From contig OZ020611.1 in the NCBI GenBank assembly GCA_963971575.1, positions 5,468,882-5,532,881 of the forward strand: DNA of 64,000 bases. The letters run 5' to 3'. A program made the translations under genes and the position numbers. Positions 53,647 through 63,857 of the stretch are shown piece after piece; within the stretch, counting starts at the first letter, position 1; each line of letters begins with the position of its first letter. This DNA comes from Liopterus haemorrhoidalis. Its lineage: Eukaryota > Arthropoda > Insecta > Coleoptera > Dytiscidae. Below the pieces are notes generated by a model. The model ran no database searches, had not been told where the DNA came from, and saw nothing but the letters and a program-made list of their open reading frames with translations.

Positions 53647-54099
53647 TATAAATCGTAGAAATAAACAAATAATAAAGCATTGAAAAAATAATAATAAAGA
53701 AAAAAAGTCACATTTTTCTTACTTTCATCAAAACCAAATATTTTTTAAAATAATTATTTTTCTACTAATAATAATTTTAATAAAAAATGTCGAATATCAC
53801 GGAAGGATAACGTTTTTCGGTGTTTTGTTTCGTAAAAAAACCGATCCGTGTATTTCACAACTAAATTAATAATTGTGAAGTGATTTTTTAATGAAAAACA
53901 CAACTGTCATTTTTACTAATTTATTGTCAACACTCAAAACAAAAATTCACAGCACACTACTGTCCAATACATAAACAATAATTTCTTACAATTCTATCAA
54001 TTATTATAAAAAGTGTTCGTAGAAAATTCACTATTATTGCATCAACAATATATTTTAAACAATTTTGACATAAATAATTAACATATGCGCGCCTCTATC

Positions 54100-54190
54100 G
54101 GGGAATGAAGAAACGACCGGTCGAACATACAAACAGGCGACCGGTCGAACATACGAACCTCTATGATACGAACATACAAACAGGCGTATT
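54100..54190. repeat. Short tandem CGACCGGTCGAACATAC repeat
   Basis: The motif CGACCGGTCGAACATAC (containing the dyad CGACCGGTCG) occurs at 54113 and 54139, then degenerate GAACATACAAACAGGCG follows at about 54170. It lies in the right arm region of the Harbinger element. Confidence 0.7.
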
Positions 54191-54414
54191 ATATTATAGG
54201 ATATTAAATTTAAGTATTTGATACAAAAATTAGTAAAACTATGGTAACAGTGCAATGTTAAATATTTAAGACAGCCTCAGACCTATGTTAAAATAGCAGA
54301 GGGTTTAATTCTTTGTTAAATTTAACATTGCTTTATGGAACGCAAAATTGGACTTAACAACGAAATTAAAATTTAACAACGTTGCTAAAATTTAGCATTG
54401 CTTTATGAAACCGG

Positions 54415-54452
54415 CCATTAATCTATTAAATATATATTTAATAGATTAATGG
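54415..54452. repeat. 38-bp perfect palindrome at the Harbinger border
   Basis: The sequence CCATTAATCTATTAAATAT is followed directly by its exact reverse complement. It overlaps the last two bases of the Harbinger terminus and spans its right junction. Confidence 0.95.
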
Positions 54453-55170
54453 CTTAATTTGGATTAATTTTATTCCTGTATATTTACAGGAGACACGTGG
54501 AGTTTACGTATTGTTTTATCAGACCTCGTATTTGAGAATAAAAAACGGTTATAGACTATCTGCATGCAGCGGAATCACTGACAGTATATCATAAAGCTAT
54601 TAAGCACATGTGTTCACAGTGATTATGTTTTATATATGTGAACATAACAACTTCATTACACAATATTAATCATAGGAATGACGAGCGCGGGCGAATTATT
54701 ACTTGTATAAATTTAACGCGTGCTACAAAACAATCCGAGCTGCGTATCGCATTTATCTTGGCTCCAGGCTGAGCTCCGGGCCGACCGGAATTCCCAACAT
54801 TCCGGGATACGAACACTGTTGTGTTTCCCAATATAGATTGTTTCCAACTTCTCTGTTTATTATGTTCAATAATAAACAATGTTCGCAATCAAAATTAAAA
54901 ATGAATATTTTGTGATGTTGCCATGCAAAAACTAATGAAATTTTTTTCTAGTTTTTATGTATTTTTTCCCGAGTTATTCATAATGAAAATAATCTGAATA
55001 ATAAATAAACAGAAACAATAGTGTACATATTTTCACAAAGGCATGTATAAGGGCTTGATTGACTGTCTTTTTAATTCAGAAACCAATTTTATTTCAGATT
55101 TGCAGTTTTGTATAAGAAACATCCAAGAATTTTTTTCCATTTTTTCTGGGAACTACATAAAATTATGATA
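54453..55170. other. Non-coding stretch
   Basis: No gene is supported. The region 54690-54830 is GC-richer with frames on both strands lacking domains. Confidence 0.45.
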
Positions 55171-56383
55171 AAGTCTGTTTACCATAACTATGAAATGACG
55201 TCACAGTTGAAAAACTCACCTTGTTGCCAATTCGTAAACTGTCAAAAAAAGTTAGGTTATATCGAACAACTTCTAAAAATATATTGAAAACCTATATTTC
55301 CTATGGAGGAAAGGAATTAATGTAAATTATGATGCACCGAAGTTCTTTCTAACCGATTTGTCGCGAAATTTATGGTTTATGTTATATTAAGTGTGTAATG
55401 TAGTATTAAAAAAAATAATAATAATAAATTTCAGTGTATAAGAATCATCAGAAATATTTGTTTTTAGAAATGTGTCGTGTTCTTTTAATACTTTTTATAC
55501 AATTTACTTTAATTCACCTGGTGTCACATTGACACAGCGGGTTCGGGAAGCAAACGCGGAGTGTTCCGAGTCACACTGTTTAACTCCAGACCGCTCGAAT
55601 AAACGCGTTTAGACCTTTTCTAGAACCCTCCGAGCTTGCTTCCTGAACTCACTAAATGATATCGGAAAGCAATGATAAAGAGTCAAATTTTTTATTATCC
55701 GAATAGAAATTTTTGAATTTCAGATGTTAGGTACAATTTTGTTTCGAATAATGAATATTCAAATATTAGTTCCAGTAGAACAGTTTATTGCCGCTAGCTG
55801 CAAGTGTAAATTTCATGAGTACGCTAAAATTACTTTTCGTTTGCATCTGATGATAATAAACCGTTCTACGTAACAGCCTGTAAGGTAAAATTACAAAAAA
55901 AAGAACGTAGCAAATGTAAATAGAACATATTTTATTAATCATATATAATATTTGTTTATCGACCAAGATACAAAATTAAATTTTGTTTTTGTTCACTTAC
56001 ATTACAAATTATAAAACCTTTTAAAATATATATTTGACATCCATTAAAGGGCCACCATTATTTCGCTCTCTTTCAAAATAATTAATAAGAGACAAAACCA
56101 TCCTTTGAGCACGGCTACTAAGAGCTTTGGGCATTTTTATTACAATAAAACTTTAAAAAAAATAAAATTTAATCTCACTAAATTCTAAACACCTAAATGT
56201 CAACCTGACAAATAACGATTGAACAAACCAATTTCAAACTGACAACATTGAAAAAATGTACCAACATTAAATAAATAAATGTACTAACTGAATTGTGGAT
56301 TGATGTTGATTAAAACATATCATAACGTTGGTACTTAAATTAACCAAGTGTGACGTTATCTCATAGTTATCGTAAACCGAGTT
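55171..56383 (-). mobile_element. IS630-like element, mostly non-coding relic
   Basis: The inverted ends A(A/G)(G/C)TC(T/G)GTTTAC(C/G)ATAACTATGA are flanked by TA (55169-55170 and 56384-56385). Only the transposase N-terminus survives (56025-56134). Internal inverted repeats at 55541-55660 (core GGAAGCAA) and 55772-55875 (GTAGAAC(A/G)GTTTATT) suggest nested MITEs. Confidence 0.7.
56025..56134 (-). pseudogene. IS630-like transposase N-terminus
   Basis: It starts with ATG and reads MPKALSSRAQRMVLSLINYF then ERERNNGGPLMDV, and soon ends. The NNGGP(L) block matches the NNGPLI start of the transposase at 21455, placing both in one family. The HTH and catalytic domain are deleted. Confidence 0.65.
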
Positions 56384-56385
56384 TA

Positions 56386-57110
56386 GTACATACTTGTTTA
56401 TATTTTTCGTGCGAAGTGTTTTCAATGGTAATAAGAAGGATAAAATTGAAACATAACATAAAAATAGATGACAAAATAATAGAACAGGTATGAAAATTCA
56501 GATACCTAAGCATAGTTTTCTCGGAAAATGGAAAAATGGGTGAAGAAATTATGGAAAGAGCAGGAAGAATGTTCAAAAGCATCAAATCATCGTTCCTAAC
56601 TAAAAATGAAATACCAACCAACATCAAGGTTGAGATATTCAAAAAAGTGACAGTACCGATTTTGACATACGCCTCAGGATCTTGGACCACCACAGAAATG
56701 CACAGGTCTAAAATAAGCTTTGAAATGAGATTTTTAAAGAAAATTGAAAGTAAAATAAAATTCGACAGAATAAGAAATTAAATATTTAGAGAAAAACTAG
56801 ACACAAAGCCAGTGGAGACTGCAATAGAAGAAGGACAGCTAGGAGGGCTGGGACATATACACAGAATGAGTGAAGACCAAATTGTAAAAAGAGTTTTTCA
56901 TGCACGAACAGTGAAGAAAGTTAGACCAGGAAGACCGAGAAAAACCTGGCACCAAGAAACAAAAGAAGCTGTAACGAAGAGATGCGTAAAGTGGGAGGAG
57001 ATAAGAAAATATACAAAGGACAGAACACGATGGAAAAATGTATGGAAAACAATACCAGAAAATAAGTATCTCGACTATAGCCTTACAACGCATGGTAGAA
57101 AGGCTTTAAT
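56386..57110 (+). pseudogene. LINE C-terminal region (endonuclease-RT type)
   Basis: In two frames: FRYLSIVFSENGKMGEEIME, RAGRMFKSIKS, VTVPILTYASGSWTTTEMHR, a stop, then KPVETAIEEGQLGGLGHIHR, KVRPGRPRKTWHQETKEAVT and DRTRWKNVWK. The blocks FxYLG...., LLYGSExW and (W)xGHxxRM...GRPRxxW are typical of the post-RT region of RTE/CR1-related LINEs. The frame reads out into the inverted repeat of the Harbinger element at 57111, which truncates it. Confidence 0.75.
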
Positions 57111-57340
57111 CGGACCTTACACTATCAATAATAATGTCAGTATTAAAAAATAATGACAGTAATATTGACGACCTAATGCAAGTACTGATGGAATGATGGA
57201 CTGAACTGACGAAATCTAGATTACAGCATTCAGTATTGTAGGTAGTGGGAGGAACTGTCAGTTTTACTGATAGCCTAATCTTCAGTTTTTAGTTGTTGTT
57301 TGTCTCATGTCAAGTTAGTAATAGTTAGTATTGTAATCAA

Positions 57341-57432
57341 TGGATTTAATAGATGATTTTACTATACACGATGCTGTGGCTGATGATGAAATTGAAGTTG
57401 AAATGTCAGAATATCTGCTGCTAAAAACCTTT
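57341..57432 (+). pseudogene. MADF-domain protein of Harbinger, 5' part
   Basis: It starts ATG: MDLIDDFTIHDAVADDEIEV, EMSEYLLLKTF. The frame joins exactly to IETYESMPQLRDARRPDYMN at 59297 when the LINE and one copy of the duplication AAAAACCTTT are removed. The acidic N-terminus precedes the MADF domain. Confidence 0.8.
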
Positions 57433-59291
57433 CATCATGGATCACATGTCAGTACACATCAAAGCTTTTCTATTTGCTGTTGATCTGGTTATACTATGTA
57501 GGAACAGAGAACTCAGCAGTATAAAAACACACCTACAACAAGCGACTATTCAAATAGAAGAATGGGCTAATAAAACAGGCTTCACTTTCTCGACAAACAA
57601 AACAAAAGCTGTCCACTTTACACGAACACACTACTCCAGATACAACCCTAGACTAAACATTCATGGAAACGCAATAGACTATGTTAACCAAATAAAATTT
57701 CTTGGAATTGTATTAGGCAGCAAACTGACATGGCGTCCTCACATACAACATCTGAAGAAAGAGTGCATGCAAAGATTAAATATTCTAAAAACACTAGCGC
57801 ACCAGAAGTGGGGAGCTTACCGAGAAAATCTCCTTCAACTATACCAAACACTTATCAGATCTAAAATAGATTACGATTGTGTCGTATACAACAATGCCAA
57901 ACCAAGTGCTCTAAAGACAATAGACGTAATCCAGAACTCCGCAATCCGAATAGCAACAGGAGCACTAAGAACAAGTCCTACAGTAAAAATAAATAGCGAA
58001 GCAAATCAGCCACCACTTAAATTCCGTAGATATCAACTCACCCTATCCTATTTAGCAAACCTAGCCATAAATCCAGATATTCCCACTTTTCAACAAATAT
58101 TCCACAAAATAAATGACCAAATCTTCATAAAAAACGAAATACCATTCCATAAGCAAATCCAAGAACACCTTTGTAACATGAATGAAACCTTCCCACAATT
58201 TACCCCACAACAATACAATAAAGTACCACCTTGGCTTCTCCAACAACCGAACATCAACCTATCCCTAACCCAATACAATAAGAAAGAAACCCATCCCATG
58301 ATCATCCTTCAATCCTACAATAAAACAATCGCAAAATTCAAAAATCACATTGCCATCTTCACTGACGGGGCCAAAATACAAGGTAGTACCGGTGCCGCGT
58401 TAATTACAGAAAAGGAAATTAAAAAATTCCACCTACCAAATCAAACAAGTGTTTACACAGCTGAAGCATTTGCTATTCTGCAGGCGACAGAATACATACG
58501 ACTCCATCCAGGCCAAAAGTTCTTAATTCAATCAGATTCTCTAAGTACCATTACCAGCATACAGCAAACATACACCAGAAACACCATAATCCAAAAAATC
58601 CAGGACAATCTACATGACTCCATATCACAAGGGAAAGAAGTTACAATCCTATGGGTTCCATCGCACCAGAATATCCCAGGAAATGAGGCAGCAGACATAG
58701 CGGCAAAAGACGCAATAAACGAACAAATCTACCCCCTTCCACCTCAAATACATAATATAAAAAGTCACTACAAAAACAAAACAAAAGAAACATGGAACAA
58801 CATTCGCATCCACATACACAGAAGCAAACCCCAAAACAACATGACCAGAAGAGAACAGACTGTATTAACCAGGATAAGAATCGGACACACTCTACTAACA
58901 CACAAACACCTGTTCCAACGTGAAGCCCCACCAAACTGCCAGGCCTGCAACACCAGACTGACAGTAAGGCACATTCTCATAGAATGCCCTCAATACCGTA
59001 TGGAAAGAAGCTCCAACCAATTACCAGCAGACCCAGATGAAATCCTCTCAATCCAAAACGAAAATAAAATCATCAAGTTCCTAAAAGAAACCAACTTTTT
59101 CGATAAAATCTAGCATATATACAATAATATAATATACACATATCAACAAATGTAACAAAATTAATGTAAAACTTGTAAATGTAACTAAACCAATACGTAC
59201 CAAATGTAAAACAATGTAAACTTATGTTCCGAGGTGCTAATAACCAAGTCGTTGGAGCACCCCTAAATAAAACAATAAAAAAAAAAAAAAA
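57433..59291 (+). mobile_element. I-clade LINE, 5'-truncated, with poly(A) tail
   Basis: It is flanked by AAAAACCTTT (57423-57432 and about 59287-59296), so the target duplication is about 10 bp and merges with the poly(A). It has a 558-codon open frame, a short 3' UTR with AATAAA signals and an A tail of about 15. The 5' end is truncated inside RT. The clean frame, tail and duplication point to recent insertion. Confidence 0.9.
57437..59113 (+). CDS. I-clade LINE polyprotein: RT end, RNase H, zinc knuckle (partial)
   Basis: The 558 residues begin at the RT catalytic motif, which is damaged (FAVDLVI where FADD is expected, residues 13-19). The thumb region follows (KFLGIVLGSKLTWRPHIQHL, residues 87-106). 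An RNase H domain spans about residues 305-425 with all expected active-site residues: Asp310 in IFTDGA, Glu343 in TAEAFA, Asp367 in IQSDSLS, His410 and Asp420 in WVPSHQNIPGNEAAD. A CCHC knuckle (Cys501, Cys504, His512, Cys517) follows. RNase H plus C-terminal knuckle places it in the I group. RT activity is lost. Confidence 0.9.
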   Translation: MDHMSVHIKAFLFAVDLVILCRNRELSSIKTHLQQATIQIEEWANKTGFTFSTNKTKAVHFTRTHYSRYNPRLNIHGNAIDYVNQIKFLGIVLGSKLTWRPHIQHLKKECMQRLNILKTLAHQKWGAYRENLLQLYQTLIRSKIDYDCVVYNNAKPSALKTIDVIQNSAIRIATGALRTSPTVKINSEANQPPLKFRRYQLTLSYLANLAINPDIPTFQQIFHKINDQIFIKNEIPFHKQIQEHLCNMNETFPQFTPQQYNKVPPWLLQQPNINLSLTQYNKKETHPMIILQSYNKTIAKFKNHIAIFTDGAKIQGSTGAALITEKEIKKFHLPNQTSVYTAEAFAILQATEYIRLHPGQKFLIQSDSLSTITSIQQTYTRNTIIQKIQDNLHDSISQGKEVTILWVPSHQNIPGNEAADIAAKDAINEQIYPLPPQIHNIKSHYKNKTKETWNNIRIHIHRSKPQNNMTRREQTVLTRIRIGHTLLTHKHLFQREAPPNCQACNTRLTVRHILIECPQYRMERSSNQLPADPDEILSIQNENKIIKFLKETNFFDKI

Positions 59292-59600
59292 CCTTTATTG
59301 AAACGTATGAGTCAATGCCACAGCTCCGGGATGCTCGTCGGCCTGACTACATGAACAAAGTGAAGCGGAATGAAGGACTTTTAAAATTGTTAGAAGTGTA
59401 TAAAAAAATAAGACCAAATGCAAAAAAGATGACGTTCGAAAAAATTAGAAACTACGCTCTAATTATAGGGAAGAGTTGAAGAAAATCAAATCTTCTAAAC
59501 GATCAGGAGCAAATGCCGACGATGTTTACAGTCCAACATCCTGGGTATTTTATGCACTAAAATTTCATGGTTACACTGAACGTCTACTTAACCTTACTGA
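59292..59600 (+). pseudogene. MADF-domain protein of Harbinger, 3' part
   Basis: IETYESMPQLRDARRPDYMN then EGLLKLLEVYKKI and MTFEKIRNY, a frameshift near 59462, then EELKKIKSSKRSGANADDVY and SPTSWVFYALKFH. These are the conserved blocks of the MADF DNA-binding domain (PxLWD, P(D/E)YxNK, Y..E..K......SGA..DD.Y.P.WWxY..L.FL). In Harbinger elements such a protein partners the transposase in nuclear import and DNA binding. Confidence 0.85.
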
Positions 59601-59888
59601 ACCACAGAATTTAACACAGGTAGTTAGATGGGCTGCTACCAAATTCTCAAGAGAGTTGTTGGTGTCCGCATCCATCCGAAAGTAATTGTGGTAGTCATTT
59701 GGATCGATGAGAAGAATTTCTTTTAATAAATTAATATGAGTATATTCTGTACGTTTTTTAAGCCACACCTTCATCCATCGTTTTCGATTCACGAATCGCT
59801 TTGTACCAAAATACAACACTAAAGCCAAGCAGGCTTTTTGCTTATTACTCTTCATAATAATATTATTCACTTGTTTGATGTTCTCCAC
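59571..59888 (-). pseudogene. Harbinger transposase N-terminus
   Basis: The open 105-residue frame includes RKRWMKVWLKKRTEYTHINL, LKEILLIDPNDYHNYFRMDA and SLENLV. This matches the RRWWVRPWLxxRxxxGxYxxLLxELxxEDxxxYxNFLRM start of HARBI1-type transposases. The DDE catalytic domain is absent. Its 3' end overlaps the MADF gene end. Confidence 0.85.
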
Positions 59889-60261
59889 GGGTGCATTCGA
59901 GTTGTACAGAGTAGAGCGAGCGCTGAGCGAACAGTTGATGGTGACGTCATGAATAGAGCACTAACGAAGCGAGCGTTCTTGTGACGTAATGTTTATAAAA
60001 TCTAATCCTACAATTTTAGGCGGTGTTTTTACTGTCAGATTAGTTCACGTCAGTCATGAATCAAAATTATATACCTCGGTTTTTCCTTGATTTTTTTTTT
60101 TTCAATGATGAAGAAATAAAATTATTTAAAAATTAAATAATAATTAATGAATTAATTTAATGAATTTTTTCCATTTTAATTTTATGCACGGTGTATTTTA
60201 ATAATTTTTTTGCCGTTTACAGAACCTCACAAATACATAAAATGGCCATACTCTGTAGCCA

Positions 60262-60302
60262 TAGACAAATAACAATATTATTTGTCTATTGTTATTTGTC
60301 TA
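60262..60302. repeat. Perfect 16-bp-arm hairpin
   Basis: TAGACAAATAACAATA (60262-60277) and its exact reverse complement (60287-60302) are separated by 9 nt, inside the Harbinger element. Confidence 0.9.
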
Positions 60303-60666
60303 AGGCTATTATTTTTATTTTATTTATAATTTAATTTTAAACTTTCATTTCTTTCCCGCCGTTCCCCCACTTTTTTAAATCATACTCCATATGCTCGGCC
60401 TTAAAACCCCGAACACATAGATCGCACTCTAAATGCTCGCTCGATCGTAAAACGAATGCAATTGAGTGTACTCCGAGCGTCAAACCGAACACGTTTGAGC
60501 ATACAGAACGTGCTCGGAACGCTCGGAGCGTCAAATCGAATGTACCCCACATAACTCTTAGTGATTACTGACTAAAATACTGTTAGTAATACTGATGGTG
60601 TAAGGTAATTATTTGCAACTGGCAAAAATACTAGTAATGTCATTATTATTGATAGTGTAAGGTCCG

Positions 60667-61392
60667 CTTTAGAATTATGTAAGTTGTTTTTATTACTTTT
60701 ATTACTTATACTTGAAACGAGGCACCTTGTAACTTTTCCCGATCATATTTCAAACCGTCATTGAAACTTGAAGTATATTTAAAAGTACTAGATAATTTTC
60801 AATATCGTCAGAGAAGCCATATATCAAGTGAACTGTTTGAGTGGTATGCTGTATTTTATCAGATTGATTTGAGAGATATTACTGTGAGGGTGGTTTATAT
60901 ATAAAATATTGATTGAAATGGAACGACTCCCGAATGTACTGAATCTCGTACGTGAAGTGTGTGTATCATTACGGTTGTGTAAATCTTTTTTAATGGTATT
61001 CCTCGTGGCTGTATGCAGATCTGTGGTTTCTAGCCACCACTATCGCACGGTCACAGAGTATACTGCACTAGTAAATAATCGTCGGCGCTTTTGATATTAT
61101 TCAGCCACAGCCAACGGACCTTATAATCCCAGATATTGTAGAGAAACGGTCTCAGCTGTTATTTTTATGAGGGTTATACAAAAAGTTATATACAAGGTAC
61201 TCTAGTTCGAAAAATAATAAATCACTCTACAGTACTCGACAAAAATAAATAAATAAATAAAACGTACACTTAAGGCATCCAAATTAATCTTTAATTTATT
61301 ATTTTGTTTCTTTATTTCGTATGGCATAGTGCTCAGCTAAGAATATTGTGTGTAAGAAAATAGGAGCTGTTTGTCCTTGCTTCTGATGTAAA
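60667..61392. other. Non-coding stretch
   Basis: No supported gene. The frame 60909-61094 is open and starts with ATG but has no recognisable domain. Confidence 0.45.
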
Positions 61393-61614
61393 AAAATCAG
61401 CTGTGGCCACCACAGGACCGACCGCCATCATAAAGTACTTGTATAAAATACATTCTAGCAGCAGAGTAAAAATAATTTGGCCTTATATTTTCTAACAGAG
61501 ATATTATTTATCATAATCATGGAAACGTTACATATAAGTATGAAAAAATTGAGACAGAAAAATTTCGAAAAATTTTTCAATTTTTTTCGTTTTATCAAAA
61601 AATGTCTCAAATAA

Positions 61615-62461
61615 TGCCTCATTTTCATGGTAGTGTCAAAGGCGTGACAGGGGTGAGAGGCGTGGTGTTATATTTACAAGCTCGAATTTCATGGTGGGGT
61701 TGTAGGCGTGATAAGGGCGCGTTTTCGGTTTTGACATTTGTATATAACCCAAATTTAACCTAAAAGTTTATACAAGTGTTTGAAGTAAACGGTTATTCAA
61801 TTTCATTAAATATGTCGTCAAATCGAAGGAGACGTCTAGCTCTTTTTATGCATATTTAGACTTATTGCGATATGAAGAAAAGCAATGGTGGGTACGCCCC
61901 ATATATAAAAACAGACGGCAACAGGGTGATTATTTTAACTTGTTGCAAGAAATGAGACACAAAGTACACAGACAGTTACTTCAATTACAAGAAAAGAATT
62001 TAATACACAATCTTTTTTACTGAAATAAATTTGACATCACAGTTTAGAATGAAGATTCTGTTGGCCCCTACTTGGGGGTCTATTATTAGTATACCCACTG
62101 CATGACATTTCTGCAGACCAGATATTTGAAACTGAATCCATAATAATAAACTTTATGACTGCCGACAACATTATAAAAGTCGCTATTTCGCTACATCAAT
62201 TTACGGTTTTTTAATTTTTTTTTTTTTTTTTTAGGAAATAATATAAGTTTCTCGCTAAAGATCTCACCATTCCGAAAAAATATATCTGTTTCTATGGTTT
62301 CGACGGTGCGGCCGGCGCTAGAGTTGAAATTTCTAAACTTGCGACACCGCGCTTGGAACACCGCGCCTACGATACCATGGTACGGGTTTTTTCAAAATAA
62401 AGCGATCCTATTGGTTGAATTTTTTGTTCCACACTTCCAACACCCTAATGAAAATGAGGCA
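61615..62461 (+). mobile_element. Non-autonomous PIF/Harbinger, 847 bp
   Basis: The inverted ends TGCCTCATTTTCAT are exact, with TAA on both sides (61612-61614 and 62462-62464), the TWA target duplication of PIF/Harbinger. The empty site is visible in other GACA copies. A remnant of the transposase N-terminus is retained. Confidence 0.92.
61812..62023 (+). pseudogene. Harbinger transposase N-terminal remnant
   Basis: It starts MSSNRRRRLAL, then after a one-base shift reads YLDLLRYEEKQWWVRPIYKN and RRQQGDYFNLLQEMRHK. The WWVRPIxxxRxxxGxYxxLxxE block is the conserved start of Harbinger transposases. A stop follows at 62021-62023. The DDE domain is absent. Confidence 0.8.
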
Positions 62462-62936
62462 TAAAAGTTGTTAGTTATTGCTTTTATAGCAACTTTTGTT
62501 CAATAAATTTTTTCGAAATATTTTTCTGTTGTGAAATATTCGCAAAAATCTTAAAATCGACACGAGTAAACTCCCATTTTTAGTCAACCGATTTTTACCA
62601 AAAGTTGATCAACTCGTACTCGAGAAGCTTAAATATGAAGTTTCATAAATTCCTTTCAGCCGAATTTGCTCTGCACTTGTACACAGACGGACGGATGGAC
62701 AGACGGACCGACAGACATCATGTTAAAAATAGTCAAAACGTTATGTAGGGACCTCAATTCGTGGAGATCCATCGAAATCTCGAAAGGTCAAAATCGGTAT
62801 GATCACAATACCTCCCTTATATATGTTGACGGTCGGTAGAAAAGTTTTTAGTCCACATTGACAGATATTCAGTGACGTGCATTTGAATAAATTAATATTA
62901 TTGTCATTGTATGAGTCCCAAAAACTGATGAAATTA

Positions 62937-63855
62937 TCAGGTGATTGCAAAAATTCGTGCCCGATTTGAAATGAATTTAATAAAACACGTTTTCGTGGAA
63001 AAATATTTTTATTAATCAATAATGTACTCCCCATAATTTTTTATAACTGTCTTCCAACGTTTTACAAGTTTTGGAATTTCTTTGTAGAAACTGGGTGGTT
63101 TATCTTCAAAGAAAGTAGTAAGGTAGTTTTTGACTTCTTCCACAGAAACAATTTTTTTGCCATTCAAATTGTTTTGAAGAGAACGAAACAGATGAAAATC
63201 TGAAGGGGCAAAGTCAGGGGAATACGGCGGGTGCTGGAGGATTTCCCATTTTAACTCCCTAAGTTTTTGCAGTGTCTGTTGAGCGATATGTGGTCTAGCG
63301 TTGTCGTGGTGAAAGATGATGTCTTTTCGATTAACCAAACTTGGACGTTTTGCTTGGATTTCCACATTGAGTTGGGTGAGTTGCTCACAGTACTTCTCCG
63401 CAGTTATAGTTTTGCCACGTGGAAGAAGCTCGAAATAAAGTATTCCTCTGCAATCCCACCAGACACATAACAACACTTTCATTGGATGCAATTCAGCTTT
63501 TGCCAAAGATTCTGCTCGTTCACTTCCATGCTTCCAGCTTCTTTTTCTTTTTATGTTGTGATACATAATCCATTTTTCATCTCCAGTTATTACTCGATCC
63601 AAGAAAGGTTCATTTTGTTGACGGGCAAGGAGAGAAACGGCAGTAGAAACACGTTTCAGTTTGTTCCGTTGTGTCAAAATGTGCGGAACCCATATATCGA
63701 GTTTCGAAGTATAGCCAAGTTTTTTTAAATGGCGAAATGCTGTCGATTTGTCAACATTTAACTTCTCAGCAATCTCTTCAGTGGAAATCCGTGGATTACT
63801 ATTCACCAAATCACGGATACAGTTTACACGGGCACGAACTTTTGCAATCACCTGA
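62937..63855 (-). mobile_element. Short mariner (919 bp) with open transposase frame
   Basis: The inverted ends TCAGGTGATTGCAAAA(A/G)TTC are flanked by TA (62935-62936 and 63856-63857). The right terminal repeat is itself in frame with the transposase and codes for its first residues (VIAKVRAR). The element is therefore about 350 bp shorter than a standard mariner and lacks the usual 5' untranslated region, start codon and first HTH, yet keeps matching ends and target duplications. Confidence 0.92.
63012..63851 (-). CDS. Mariner transposase, N-terminally truncated, catalytic core open
   Basis: There are 279 residues without a stop, opening at a GTG inside the terminal repeat. A canonical ATG first occurs at residue 96, after the first catalytic Asp. 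The second HTH is present (RISTEEIAEKLNVDKSTAFR), then WVPH, TGDEKW with Asp91, HHDNARPH with Asp183 and YSPDFAPSDFHLF with Asp218. There are 34 residues between the last two, the mariner DD34D signature. The C-terminus VKRWKTVIKNYGEYIID is intact. Standard mariner transposases have about 345 residues, so the first HTH (about 70 residues) is missing. It could have been moved by an intact relative. Confidence 0.85.
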   Translation of the reverse strand: MIAKVRARVNCIRDLVNSNPRISTEEIAEKLNVDKSTAFRHLKKLGYTSKLDIWVPHILTQRNKLKRVSTAVSLLARQQNEPFLDRVITGDEKWIMYHNIKRKRSWKHGSERAESLAKAELHPMKVLLCVWWDCRGILYFELLPRGKTITAEKYCEQLTQLNVEIQAKRPSLVNRKDIIFHHDNARPHIAQQTLQKLRELKWEILQHPPYSPDFAPSDFHLFRSLQNNLNGKKIVSVEEVKNYLTTFFEDKPPSFYKEIPKLVKRWKTVIKNYGEYIID

Positions 63856-63857
63856 TA

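Larger units (their letters stand above)
51168..54416 (-). mobile_element. PIF/Harbinger element carrying nested repeats
   Basis: The inverted ends G(C/G)CCGGTTTCATAAA are found at 51168-51180 and, inverted, at 54403-54416, with long subterminal AT-rich arms repeating TTTAACAACGTT on both sides. Minus-strand Harbinger transposase sequence (51621-52030) lies near the left end. The interior contains a dispersed ACGCACACGG repeat and a nested inverted-repeat element with a minisatellite. Most of the transposase and any accessory gene are gone. The target duplication is ambiguous. Confidence 0.8.
57111..60666. mobile_element. Two-gene PIF/Harbinger element, interrupted by an I-type LINE
   Basis: CGGACCTTACACTATCAATA at 57111-57130 is inverted at 60647-60666. 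CTTTA lies just outside both ends. Inside, a + strand MADF gene and a minus-strand transposase N-terminus converge, the usual gene pair of animal Harbinger elements. The LINE at 57433-59291 splits the MADF gene. Without it the element is about 1.7 kb, so most of the transposase is missing. The region 60360-60550 repeats GCTCGGA/AGCGTCAAA motifs. Confidence 0.85.
61393..62842 (+). repeat. GACA-microsatellite dispersed repeat, copy 5, with nested Harbinger
   Basis: The head GCTGTGGCCACCACAGGACC and tail CCCTTATATATGTTGACGGT match the family. The microsatellite is very short here (62687-62718). The body is interrupted at TCTCAAATAA by a Harbinger element (61615-62461) and resumes at AAAGTTGTTAGTTATTGC, so the empty-site sequence is known from other copies. 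Confidence 0.85.

Noticed and set aside
58061..58980. Minus-strand frames opposite the I-type LINE
   Set aside because: Antisense shadows of the 558-codon polyprotein.
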